Of a DNA stretch of 5,059 nucleotides, positions 1 to 5,059 are shown one piece after another (within the stretch, counting starts at the first letter, position 1; every line of letters begins with the position of its first letter). Under the pieces are notes generated by a model. The model searched no databases. It saw nothing but the letters and a program-made list of their open reading frames with translations, and was not told where the DNA came from. This DNA comes from Muricomes sp. (GTDB lineage: Bacteria > Bacillota > Clostridia > Lachnospirales > Lachnospiraceae). The position numbers were made by a program, and so were the translations under genes. The stretch is taken from the NCBI GenBank assembly GCA_020024675.1, contig JAHHTM010000125.1, positions 1-5,059 of the forward strand. Direction: 5' to 3'.

Positions 1-105
1 CACACACTGCCACGGTTAAGCCTGTTGCCGGATGGCGCAGACAGCCGTTTACACCAAACGTGGAAAACGGCAAGCTCTTCGTACTGGTAAGCAACGATGC
101 TGGAG
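1..105. other. GC-rich foreign or chimeric end segment
   Basis: The first 100 bases contain about 55% G+C by direct count, against a clearly AT-rich composition just beyond (for example 121-240). They occupy the place where spoIIIAE residues about 42 onward should be, but none of the minus-strand frames reads like SpoIIIAE, and the spoIIIAE frame hits TAA at 49-51. Two other minus frames and one plus frame stay open across the segment, but over 100 bases this says little. The edge of the anomaly lies somewhere between about 90 and 112. It may be an assembly or cloning chimera, or the end of an inserted element; I do not recognise the sequence and see no inverted repeat or target-site duplication. 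Confidence 0.55.
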
Positions 106-222
106 GAAGTCTTCTTTCTCTTTTTCCAGCGCATATACATTTTGAGAACGAAGCAAAAAAATCATAAGTGTAAAAAATATGATGTATACCTTTAAAAATC
201 TATATCCCAATTTTTTCTTCAT
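49..222 (-). CDS. spoIIIAE: SpoIIIAE, N-terminal fragment (broken by early stop)
   Basis: This is the start of the fifth spoIIIA gene. Its ATG overlaps the TGA of spoIIIAD in an ATGA arrangement, and a GGGAG ribosome binding site lies about 9 nt upstream. The first 31 residues form a classic signal peptide: a basic start (MKKK, R8, K11), a hydrophobic core at about 13-24 and a likely cleavage site after NVYA. Residues 32-41 (LEKEKEDFLQ) are still credible mature SpoIIIAE. After that the frame reads HRCLPVRRACRFPRLV and stops, giving 57 codons where the family is normally about 390-400 residues with several membrane segments. The stop lies inside a GC-rich stretch unlike the rest of the window, so the truncation is more likely a chimeric junction or an insertion than simple decay. 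In B. subtilis SpoIIIAE is an exported or membrane-inserted part of the mother-cell channel. Identity rests on operon position and signal peptide only. Confidence 0.6.
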   Translation of the reverse strand: MKKKLGYRFLKVYIIFFTLMIFLLRSQNVYALEKEKEDFLQHRCLPVRRACRFPRLV

Positions 223-605
223 GCAAGAAACTCCCGAATTGTTTCTAGTAAAGCCAAAAGAACTGGCATACCCAGTGCAAGTATTGTCAATTTTCCAAAT
301 AATTCAATCTGCAAAGCAATCGTCTGATAACCTGCATCCTTACAGATTCCGGATGAAAACTCCGAAATGTATGTTATTCCAACCATTTTAAGCATTGTTT
401 TTATGTATGACGAATCAACCATAAGAAAATCATTTATTCGTTCTATTGTTCTTATGAATATTTCAAGTTTGTCTATAATTGAGAAAAAAATCAAAATACT
501 AATTGCTATACTGATGTAAATACCATACTCTGATCTTCCATTTTTTAATTGGAGTGATATTAATGCACCAATAACTCCTATAATCCCGATCTTAAGAATA
601 CTCAT
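219..605 (-). CDS. spoIIIAD: Stage III sporulation protein AD
   Basis: A 128-residue membrane protein of the SpoIIIAC/AD family, part of the mother-cell side of the SpoIIIA-SpoIIQ channel needed for late forespore development. Length matches the family. Hydrophobic segments lie at about 3-20 and 29-44, and a third hydrophobic stretch covers about 106-121. Between them is the hallmark conserved block at 81-105 (SEFSSGICKDAGYQ, then IALQIELFGK). The ATG follows AGGAGG at 612-617 with a 6-nt spacer, so the start is well supported. It begins 14 nt after the spoIIIAC stop, and its TGA overlaps the spoIIIAE start, indicating tight translational coupling in one operon. SpoIIIAD resembles an enlarged SpoIIIAC; the extra C-terminal half and the gene order separate the two. 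Confidence 0.94.
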   Translation of the reverse strand: MSILKIGIIGVIGALISLQLKNGRSEYGIYISIAISILIFFSIIDKLEIFIRTIERINDFLMVDSSYIKTMLKMVGITYISEFSSGICKDAGYQTIALQIELFGKLTILALGMPVLLALLETIREFLA

Positions 606-619
606 CCGGCACCTCCTGT

Positions 620-814
620 CTACAACTCAAAAAGTTGTTTAATGGAATTAAACAATTCATAGATATGTGGAAGAACCCAGGACAAAACCAAAATCAATCC
701 TGCAAAGCTGGTAAGAAATGCCTGTTCTTCCCTCCCACTGTGTTTTAAAACCTGACTCAAAATAGAGACAAGTATTCCAACAGCCGCAATTTTAAAAATA
801 AGGTTGATTGTCAT
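620..814 (-). CDS. spoIIIAC: Stage III sporulation protein AC
   Basis: A very small integral membrane protein of the SpoIIIA channel, 64 residues from the start chosen here. It has two hydrophobic segments (about 3-20 and 33-52) separated by a polar turn with KHSGREEQAF at 24-33, which is the recognisable SpoIIIAC signature. In-frame ATGs exist at 826 and 814. I chose 814 because GGGAGGG at 818-824 lies immediately upstream, whereas the 826 ATG has no Shine-Dalgarno match; the spacer for 814 is short (3-4 nt), so the longer form (68 residues) started by coupling to the spoIIIAB stop cannot be excluded. The gene sits between spoIIIAB and spoIIIAD with very short gaps. Its small size and two helices have invited comparison with membrane subunits of secretion systems. 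Confidence 0.92.
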   Translation of the reverse strand: MTINLIFKIAAVGILVSILSQVLKHSGREEQAFLTSFAGLILVLSWVLPHIYELFNSIKQLFEL

Positions 815-830
815 AATCCCTCCCATGTTT

Positions 831-1349
831 TTACAGCAATATTACCACGATAAATATTCCACTCATCACTCCGATGCAGTTTCCAATTTTTCTTTTCGCA
901 TCTATTTCTCCACGTAATTTTTGGATTTCATAATCCATTTGCTCCATATAAGTATTACTTGTTTTCTCAAAAGAAGTTTTATCCATTTGCCCAAGATAAA
1001 TCCCATACTCTTTAATCTTTAAATAATGTTCTTTTTTTAAATAAAGTGTTTGAAGATATCGATCCGTACACTTGCTCCATATTTTTTCAAACCTATCTTC
1101 TTCTCTTTTTTCCGTTTCGTTTGAAATCGATTTGAGCCAACTTTTATAGGGTTCTCTTACTTTTCTAGATAAATCATAAAAAATATTACCAAGAGGCGCT
1201 GTTGTATAAGACATCTCTCCTTGTATCATCTGCAAAATCTGCCGGATATCCAATAATTTTTTTACATATTCTTTCAGATTATTTCCATACATTATTCCCG
1301 CCATAGTTGTCGCAGATATAATAAGCACACTTCCTATAATTCTCTGCAT
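831..1349 (-). CDS. spoIIIAB: Stage III sporulation protein AB
   Basis: A 172-residue protein, matching the usual length of about 170. SpoIIIAB is related to GspF-type platform proteins of type II secretion and type IV pilus machines, and is thought to sit in the mother-cell membrane next to the SpoIIIAA ATPase. A hydrophobic N-terminal segment (about 4-21) is followed by a long charged helical region. That region contains the conserved GEMSYTTAPL at 44-53 and GQMDK at 120-124. The chain ends in a hydrophobic helix (about 157-172) that terminates abruptly with IVVILL, a typical family ending. The ATG lies inside the end of spoIIIAA (16-nt overlap) and has its own AAGGGGAG site with a 7-nt spacer. 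Confidence 0.93.
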   Translation of the reverse strand: MQRIIGSVLIISATTMAGIMYGNNLKEYVKKLLDIRQILQMIQGEMSYTTAPLGNIFYDLSRKVREPYKSWLKSISNETEKREEDRFEKIWSKCTDRYLQTLYLKKEHYLKIKEYGIYLGQMDKTSFEKTSNTYMEQMDYEIQKLRGEIDAKRKIGNCIGVMSGIFIVVILL

Positions 1350-2275
1350 AATATAGCTCCCCTTTTATCATAAATTTCTTTAACCATCCCAGGCTTAACT
1401 TCACCTGAGAGAACTATATATCGGTCAAAATATCGATTTCTAATAATTTTTTCAAATAACGGCTTATTCTTCACTTCTTCAAGATTTCTTCCATGAACAC
1501 TTGCTAGGAGTCTGCATCCGCAAGTAAGAGCATATCCTAAACTTTTTAAATCATCCTCAGTACCGATTTCATCTACAGCAATAACCTTCGGTGACATGGA
1601 ACGAATTAACAGTAAGACTCCTTCTGCTTTCGGACAGCAATCAAGAATATCTGTTCGCAGCCCCAAATCATTTTGCGGTCTTCCTTGATAACATGCCCCA
1701 AGTTCAGATCGTTCATCTGCTACCCCCACCGTACAACCTTTTATATATTGATTACCATCCGATATCTGTCTGATCATATCTCTGATCAATGTGGTTTTTC
1801 CACACCCTGGAGGGGAAATAACAAGAGTATGAAGAAATGATCCATTTTGAATCACATATGGAAAAATCTTATCCGCACATCCCTTTACTTCATGAGCAAC
1901 ACGGATGTTTATAGAAGAAACATATTGAATCGTTTTTATTTGTCCGCATGTCTGTACTACTTTCCCGGAAACCCCTGCTCTGTGTCCTCCTTCCACAGTT
2001 ATAAATCCGTTGCTGATCTGCTGTTCATATGCATATATAGAATATTGACTTATATATTCCATCGTTTCTCGCACTTCTTCTTTTGTTACAATATGACATT
2101 CCCCGCATTCTTTTAAAAATCTTTCTTTGTTATCATACACAACATACAATTCTCTTCCAATCCTTAAATGAATTTCCTGCACTTTATCAAAATCATATTT
2201 TTCTTTTTCTATGAGTAACCTTACATTTTTTGCAAGTATTTTTAAAACCTGCTCTTTTTTCTGATTTATTTTCAT
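1334..2275 (-). CDS. spoIIIAA: Stage III sporulation protein AA, secretion-type ATPase
   Basis: The cytoplasmic ATPase of the SpoIIIA-SpoIIQ channel, related to the VirB11/GspE family of secretion ATPases; ATP hydrolysis by SpoIIIAA is required for forespore sigma-G activity in B. subtilis. From the chosen start the protein has 313 residues, close to the family norm of about 310. Visible motifs are a Walker A loop SPPGCGKTT at about 154-162 (Lys160), a block GRPQNDLGLRTDILD at 198-212, a Walker B segment VIAVDEIG at 231-238 (Asp235, Glu236) and SVHGR at 259-263. No membrane segment is seen. The frame can be extended upstream to a TTG at 2296, but AGAGGTGG at 2281-2288 sits 5 nt before the ATG at 2275, so that start is preferred. 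It is the first gene of the operon, with a candidate sigma-E promoter upstream, and overlaps spoIIIAB. Confidence 0.95.
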   Translation of the reverse strand: MKINQKKEQVLKILAKNVRLLIEKEKYDFDKVQEIHLRIGRELYVVYDNKERFLKECGECHIVTKEEVRETMEYISQYSIYAYEQQISNGFITVEGGHRAGVSGKVVQTCGQIKTIQYVSSINIRVAHEVKGCADKIFPYVIQNGSFLHTLVISPPGCGKTTLIRDMIRQISDGNQYIKGCTVGVADERSELGACYQGRPQNDLGLRTDILDCCPKAEGVLLLIRSMSPKVIAVDEIGTEDDLKSLGYALTCGCRLLASVHGRNLEEVKNKPLFEKIIRNRYFDRYIVLSGEVKPGMVKEIYDKRGAILCREL

Positions 2276-2280
2276 CTTGT

Positions 2281-2288
2281 CCACCTCT
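2281..2288 (-). promoter_or_regulatory. Ribosome binding site fixing the spoIIIAA start
   Basis: AGAGGTGG lies 5 nt upstream of the ATG at 2275. It falls inside the longer open frame that begins with TTG at 2296, so it argues for the shorter protein. Confidence 0.75.
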
Positions 2289-2296
2289 TTAAACAA

Positions 2297-2324
2297 TATA
2301 TATGTAGCTTATGTAAAATTATAA
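2297..2324 (-). promoter_or_regulatory. Candidate sigma-E promoter of the spoIIIA operon
   Basis: On the minus strand, TTATAAT (2318-2324) is followed after 13 nt by CATATATA (2297-2304). The known B. subtilis mother-cell sigma-E pattern is roughly KMATATT, a 13-15 nt gap, then CATACAMT; the match here is about 5 of 7 and 5 of 8. The spoIIIA operon is sigma-E controlled in B. subtilis, and this is the only intergenic space upstream of spoIIIAA after the pnp terminator. Transcription would start near 2290, giving a very short leader that still contains the ribosome binding site. The region is AT-rich, so a chance match is quite possible. Confidence 0.38.
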
Positions 2325-2334
2325 CTAGAAAAAG

Positions 2335-2380
2335 AAAAACAAAAAAACACAGGGCAACGACATATCTGTCGTGTCCTGTG
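2335..2380 (-). terminator. Intrinsic terminator after pnp
   Basis: On the minus strand an arm at 2380-2367 (CACAGG...CGACA) pairs with one at 2362-2348 (TGTCG...CCTGTG) around a GATA loop. There are 6 outer and 5 inner base pairs with a small irregularity between them, and seven T follow at 2347-2341, with more T after a single G. It starts about 28 nt past the pnp stop and separates pnp from the spoIIIA operon. Confidence 0.88.
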
Positions 2381-2408
2381 CCTTTGTATGCTTATAAAAT
2401 TTTTTATT

Positions 2409-4496
2409 TTACTCTGCAACGTCTCTGATACTGAAACTAAAACGTCCCATTTTATCTTTTCCTAAGCAGACAACTTTCACTTCATCCCCAATATTTAATA
2501 CATCTTCGACTTTTTCAATTCTCTGTTTAGAAACTTTAGAAATGTGTACCATTCCCTCTTTTCCTGGTGCAAATTCTACAAATGCTCCGAATTCTTTGAT
2601 GCTGATTACTTTACCCTCAAAAATCTGGCCTGCTTCAAAATCAGTAGTGATTGTAGCAATCATCTTAGCTGCTGATTCCATGTCTTTTTTATCTGTACCG
2701 CAGATAGAAACAGCACCATCATCTGTGATATCGATCTTAACCCCTGTCTGTTCGATAATAGCATTGATCGTCTTGCCTCTCTGTCCAACAACATCTCCAA
2801 TCTTCTGTGGGTCAATCTGCATCTGAATGATCTTTGGAGCATATTCTCCAACTTCTTCCCTTGGCTGTGCAATTGCTTTACTCATTACTTCATCAAGAAT
2901 ATATGTTCTTGCTTTCTTTGTAGCCGCAATTGCTTCTTCAATGATTGGTCGTGTAAGACCATGAATCTTAATATCCATCTGAATAGCTGTAATACCTTTG
3001 TGTGTACCTGCTACTTTGAAGTCCATGTCTCCAAAGAAATCTTCAAGTCCCTGTATATCTGTAAGAACAAGATAATCATCATCTGTATCTCCTGTCACAA
3101 GACCTGCTGAAATGCCTGCTACAGCAGATTTAATCGGAACACCAGCTGTCATAAGTGACATACTTGAAGCACAGATACTTGCCTGGGATGTACTTCCATT
3201 TGACTCAAATGTCTCTGATACTGTACGGATTGCATATGGAAACTCTGATTCACTTGGAAGAACTGGTACAAGTGCTCGTTCTGCAAGCGCTCCATGTCCG
3301 ATCTCGCGACGTCCAGGTCCTCTTGAAGGTTTTGTTTCACCTACCGAATATGATGGGAAGTTGTAGTGATGCATATATCTCTTTGAAGTTTCTGCTTCAT
3401 CAAGACCATCAATTCTCTGAGCTTCAGAAAGTGGTGCAAGTGTTGTAACAGTACAAATCTGAGTCTGTCCACGTGTAAACATAGCAGATCCATGTACTCT
3501 AGGAATAAGATCAACTTCTGCCGCAAGTGGACGAATCTGATCAATTGCACGACCATCTGGACGTTTGTGGTCTTTTAAGATCATCTTTCTTACAGTCTTT
3601 TTCTGATACTGATAAACTGCTTCTGAAAGAAGAGCAAGCCATTCTTCATTCTCTGCAAACGCTTCTTCTAATTTTTCTGTGATCTGACGAATATTCTCTT
3701 CTCTTACCTGTTTCTCATCTGTAAATACAGCCTCTTCCATCTGTGCAGGTGGAACTACTTCTTTGATTGCCGCAAAAAGCTCTTCCGGTACTGCACAACT
3801 TTCATATGCATGTTTTTCTTTTCCGCACTCTGCAACAATTGTATCAAAAAATGCGATCACTTTCTGGTTGAGTTCATGAGCTGCAAAGATTGCTTCTATC
3901 ATCTGCGCTTCTGGAACCTCATTTGCTCCAGCTTCAATCATAATAACTTTTTCCTTTGTAGAAGCAACTGTCAATGCAAGATCTGAAACTGCCTTCTGAG
4001 CTGCTGTTGGATTGAATACAAATTCACCATCTACAAGTCCTACCTGTGTAGTAGAAATCGGTCCATCAAATGGAATGTCAGAAATGCTTGTAGCTAATGC
4101 TGCTCCTAACATTGCAGTAAGTTCTGGGCTGCAATCCTGGTCTACAGACATAACAAGATTTTCTAATGTTACATCATTTCTATAATCTTTCGGAAAAAGT
4201 GGTCTCATAGGTCTGTCAATAACACGACATGTAAGGACAGCATTCTCAGAAGCCTTTCCTTCTCTTTTATTAAATCCTCCCGGAATCTTACCAACAGAAT
4301 ATAATCTCTCATTATATTCCACACTAAGTGGGAAGAAATCAATTCCTTCTCTTGGCTTTTCAGATGCTGTTGCCGTACAAAGTACTGTTGTATCACCATA
4401 ATGCATTAAAACTGCACCATTTGCCTGCTTAGCCACTCTGTCAACATCAACGCGAAGTGTTCTGCCAGCAAGTTCCATTTCAAACTGTTTAAACAT
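2409..4496 (-). CDS. pnp: Polyribonucleotide nucleotidyltransferase (PNPase)
   Basis: PNPase degrades RNA from the 3' end using phosphate, releasing nucleoside diphosphates, and can add 3' tails in reverse; it acts as a trimer in the cytoplasm. The 695 residues are full length (family about 690-710). Domains in order: first RNase PH domain (about 10-140), helical domain (about 145-300), second RNase PH domain (about 310-540) with active-site residues Asp486, Asp492 and Lys494 in LEDFFGDMDFK and the phosphate-binding NGSTS at 433-437, KH domain (about 553-615) with the GQRG loop at 571-574, and S1 domain (about 623-692) ending in FSFSIRDVAE. The RNA-entry loop reads GGFNKREG (73-80). The ATG is preceded by AAGGAGA with a 5-nt spacer. 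The gene is flanked by terminators on both sides and has its own promoter, so it appears to be a single-gene unit. There is no sign of damage. Confidence 0.98.
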   Translation of the reverse strand: MFKQFEMELAGRTLRVDVDRVAKQANGAVLMHYGDTTVLCTATASEKPREGIDFFPLSVEYNERLYSVGKIPGGFNKREGKASENAVLTCRVIDRPMRPLFPKDYRNDVTLENLVMSVDQDCSPELTAMLGAALATSISDIPFDGPISTTQVGLVDGEFVFNPTAAQKAVSDLALTVASTKEKVIMIEAGANEVPEAQMIEAIFAAHELNQKVIAFFDTIVAECGKEKHAYESCAVPEELFAAIKEVVPPAQMEEAVFTDEKQVREENIRQITEKLEEAFAENEEWLALLSEAVYQYQKKTVRKMILKDHKRPDGRAIDQIRPLAAEVDLIPRVHGSAMFTRGQTQICTVTTLAPLSEAQRIDGLDEAETSKRYMHHYNFPSYSVGETKPSRGPGRREIGHGALAERALVPVLPSESEFPYAIRTVSETFESNGSTSQASICASSMSLMTAGVPIKSAVAGISAGLVTGDTDDDYLVLTDIQGLEDFFGDMDFKVAGTHKGITAIQMDIKIHGLTRPIIEEAIAATKKARTYILDEVMSKAIAQPREEVGEYAPKIIQMQIDPQKIGDVVGQRGKTINAIIEQTGVKIDITDDGAVSICGTDKKDMESAAKMIATITTDFEAGQIFEGKVISIKEFGAFVEFAPGKEGMVHISKVSKQRIEKVEDVLNIGDEVKVVCLGKDKMGRFSFSIRDVAE

Positions 4497-4540
4497 ATTG
4501 TTCTCCTTTACTTATCATTCTCTTTTCTGTGTCAGATAAC

Positions 4541-4597
4541 TCCGAAACTACTGAAAAACACACCAGGCATGATGATATACTTTTCAGTGGTCTCGGA
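4541..4597 (-). promoter_or_regulatory. Long hairpin in the pnp 5' leader
   Basis: In the minus-strand RNA, 4597-4581 pairs with 4557-4541: TCCGA with TCGGA, then three further pairs (one G-U), one C-A mismatch, then ACTGAAAA with TTTTCAGT. This gives 16 pairs over 17 positions. The apical region holds a further 5-pair stem, CATCA (4574-4570) with TGGTG (4565-4561), around a TGCC loop. The structure ends 44 nt before the pnp ATG and lacks a T-run, so it is not an intrinsic terminator. E. coli pnp has a leader hairpin cut by RNase III through which PNPase represses its own synthesis; a similar role here is inference from structure and position. Confidence 0.65.
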
Positions 4598-4628
4598 TTC
4601 GATTCATTTTCTGTCCACAATCCCTATT

Positions 4629-4657
4629 ATTATAACATAGTAAAATCATGATAGCAA
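4629..4657 (-). promoter_or_regulatory. Housekeeping (sigma-A) promoter of pnp
   Basis: On the minus strand, TTGCTA (4652-4657) is followed after exactly 17 nt by a perfect TATAAT (4629-4634), with an extended -10 TG (TGTTATAAT). Transcription should start near 4622, giving a leader of about 125 nt before pnp. The -35 box overlaps the end of the T-run of the rpsO terminator, so pnp initiates where the upstream transcript is expected to end. Confidence 0.8.
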
Positions 4658-4693
4658 GAAAAAAAGAGCTCCAAAAACATTTTGGAACTCTTT
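4655..4693 (-). terminator. Intrinsic terminator after rpsO
   Basis: A 14-pair hairpin lies on the minus strand: AAAGAGTTCCAAAA (4693-4680) with TTTTGGAGCTCTTT (4676-4663), one G-U pair, loop TGT. The T-run spans 4665-4659, so its first three T also form the base of the stem. It begins 10 nt after the rpsO stop codon. The arms are also AT-rich at their ends, so the plus strand has an A-run on the opposite side but no converging gene that would use it. Confidence 0.9.
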
Positions 4694-4703
4694 GATTCTT
4701 GTA

Positions 4704-4970
4704 TTATTTTCTTAATCCAAGTCTTTCGATAAGAGAACGGTATCTTTCGATATCTGTTTTCTTAAGGTATGCAAGTAATCCTCTTCTCTGTCCTACCATT
4801 TTAAGAAGGCCTCTTCTTGAATGGTGATCCTTTGGATTAGCTTGGAAATGATCTTTAAGATCGTTGATTCTTGCTGTAAGAATAGCAACCTGTACTTCTG
4901 GAGATCCTGTATCTCCCTCACATCTACCGTACTCTGCAATAATAGCCTGTTTCTGCTCTTTTGAAATCAT
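4704..4970 (-). CDS. rpsO: 30S ribosomal protein S15
   Basis: S15 is a primary binder of 16S rRNA in the platform of the small ribosomal subunit and contacts the large subunit in an intersubunit bridge. The 88-residue protein matches the usual 88-89. Conserved features are [14 protein letters not shown] at 19-32 and the RNA-contacting [19 protein letters not shown] at 48-66, ending in the typical IERLGLRK. An in-frame ATG at 4985 would add five residues (MEEIK), but that codon directly abuts the Shine-Dalgarno sequence GGAGG (4979-4983), which is placed 8 nt before the ATG at 4970; the family also starts MISKEQK. The gene is followed at once by a terminator, and a structured leader lies upstream. 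Its promoter lies outside the window. Confidence 0.97.
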   Translation of the reverse strand: MISKEQKQAIIAEYGRCEGDTGSPEVQVAILTARINDLKDHFQANPKDHHSRRGLLKMVGQRRGLLAYLKKTDIERYRSLIERLGLRK

Positions 4971-4978
4971 TTTAATTT

Positions 4979-4983
4979 CCTCC
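4979..4983 (-). promoter_or_regulatory. Ribosome binding site fixing the rpsO start
   Basis: GGAGG lies 8 nt upstream of the ATG at 4970 and overlaps an in-frame upstream ATG (ATGGAGG, 4985-4979). A ribosome bound here would use 4970, so the longer frame from 4985 should not be annotated. Confidence 0.85.
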
Positions 4984-5001
4984 ATATAATTTTATTAAAT
5001 C

Positions 5002-5048
5002 GCCTGACATTAAGCAACGGTTGGAGTTTCCAATTACCGAATGTCGGC
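5002..5048 (-). ncRNA. Candidate S15 autoregulatory leader RNA
   Basis: In the minus-strand RNA, GCCGACATT (5048-5040) pairs with AATGTC-A-GGC (5011-5002), giving 9 pairs with one bulged A. Directly stacked inside, CGG (5039-5037) pairs with CCG (5020-5018), leaving a 6-nt one-sided loop TTGCTT. After a TAA bulge, TTGGA (5033-5029) pairs with TCCAA (5025-5021) around an AAC loop. The element ends 18 nt before the rpsO ribosome binding site. Ribosomal protein S15 represses its own mRNA through structured leaders in several bacteria, with different folds in different lineages. Fold and position support such an element; binding by S15 is inferred. Confidence 0.62.
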
Positions 5049-5059
5049 TAAATTCGTAC

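Noticed and set aside
179..391. Plus-strand open frame of 70 codons across the spoIIIAD/spoIIIAE junction
   Set aside because: It is antisense to two coupled sporulation genes and has no ribosome binding site; its composition mirrors the membrane helices on the other strand.
1591..2116. Plus-strand open frames of 60 and 89 codons inside spoIIIAA
   Set aside because: They are antisense to a well-conserved ATPase, lack convincing ribosome binding sites and have no recognisable protein features.
2297..2408. Possible small gene or riboswitch in the gap between pnp and spoIIIAA
   Set aside because: The interval is fully used by the pnp terminator and the candidate promoter; the leader left after the promoter is too short for a riboswitch, and no frame with a ribosome binding site is present.
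2542..3556. Several plus- and minus-strand open frames of 63-97 codons inside pnp
   Set aside because: They lie within the continuous PNPase frame, whose domains are complete, and read as low-complexity shadow translations.
4541..4597. The pnp leader hairpin read as a second terminator or attenuator
   Set aside because: No T-run follows the stem on the minus strand, and the gene's own promoter lies just upstream.
88..5019. Shared 9-base word TAAGCAACG at 88-96 and 5011-5019, near the two ends of the window
   Set aside because: Many 9-base repeats are expected by chance in 5 kb; the flanks do not match, and the second copy is part of the rpsO leader fold.

Overview
The window suggests a low-GC, spore-forming Firmicute, most likely a gut Clostridia of the Lachnospiraceae type. 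This rests on the AT-rich sequence, strong GGAGG ribosome binding sites, the spoIIIA sporulation genes and Clostridia-like SpoIIIAC/AD proteins; it is an inference, with no database search behind it. All supported genes lie on the minus strand, so transcription runs from the right end of the window to the left.

Reading in the direction of transcription: (1) at 5059-4971 there is the 5' leader of rpsO, carrying a compact two-helix RNA that is a candidate S15 autoregulatory site. (2) rpsO (ribosomal protein S15) follows and is closed by a strong intrinsic terminator. (3) A well-formed extended -10 promoter overlaps the end of that terminator and starts a leader of about 125 nt. The leader contains a long hairpin just ahead of pnp (polynucleotide phosphorylase). 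(4) pnp ends in its own intrinsic terminator. (5) A short AT-rich gap holds a candidate sigma-E promoter, followed by the start of the spoIIIA operon: spoIIIAA, spoIIIAB, spoIIIAC, spoIIIAD and the first codons of spoIIIAE, all overlapping or spaced by fewer than 20 nt.

The two halves are functionally separate. rpsO and pnp are translation and RNA-turnover housekeeping genes, and both leaders look built for post-transcriptional feedback. The spoIIIA genes encode the mother-cell half of the SpoIIIA-SpoIIQ channel, a secretion-like apparatus that joins mother cell and forespore. SpoIIIAA is its cytoplasmic ATPase, SpoIIIAB a GspF-like membrane protein, and SpoIIIAC/AD/AE are membrane components.

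The main anomaly is at the left end. spoIIIAE begins normally with a start codon overlapping spoIIIAD and a signal peptide, but the reading frame stops after 57 codons. The last roughly 100 bases are about 55% GC and do not look like spoIIIAE, so a foreign or chimeric junction near position 100 is likely. I see no new defence, mobile or biosynthetic system here; the points of interest are the junction, the RNA leaders, and the placement of spoIIIA directly behind pnp.
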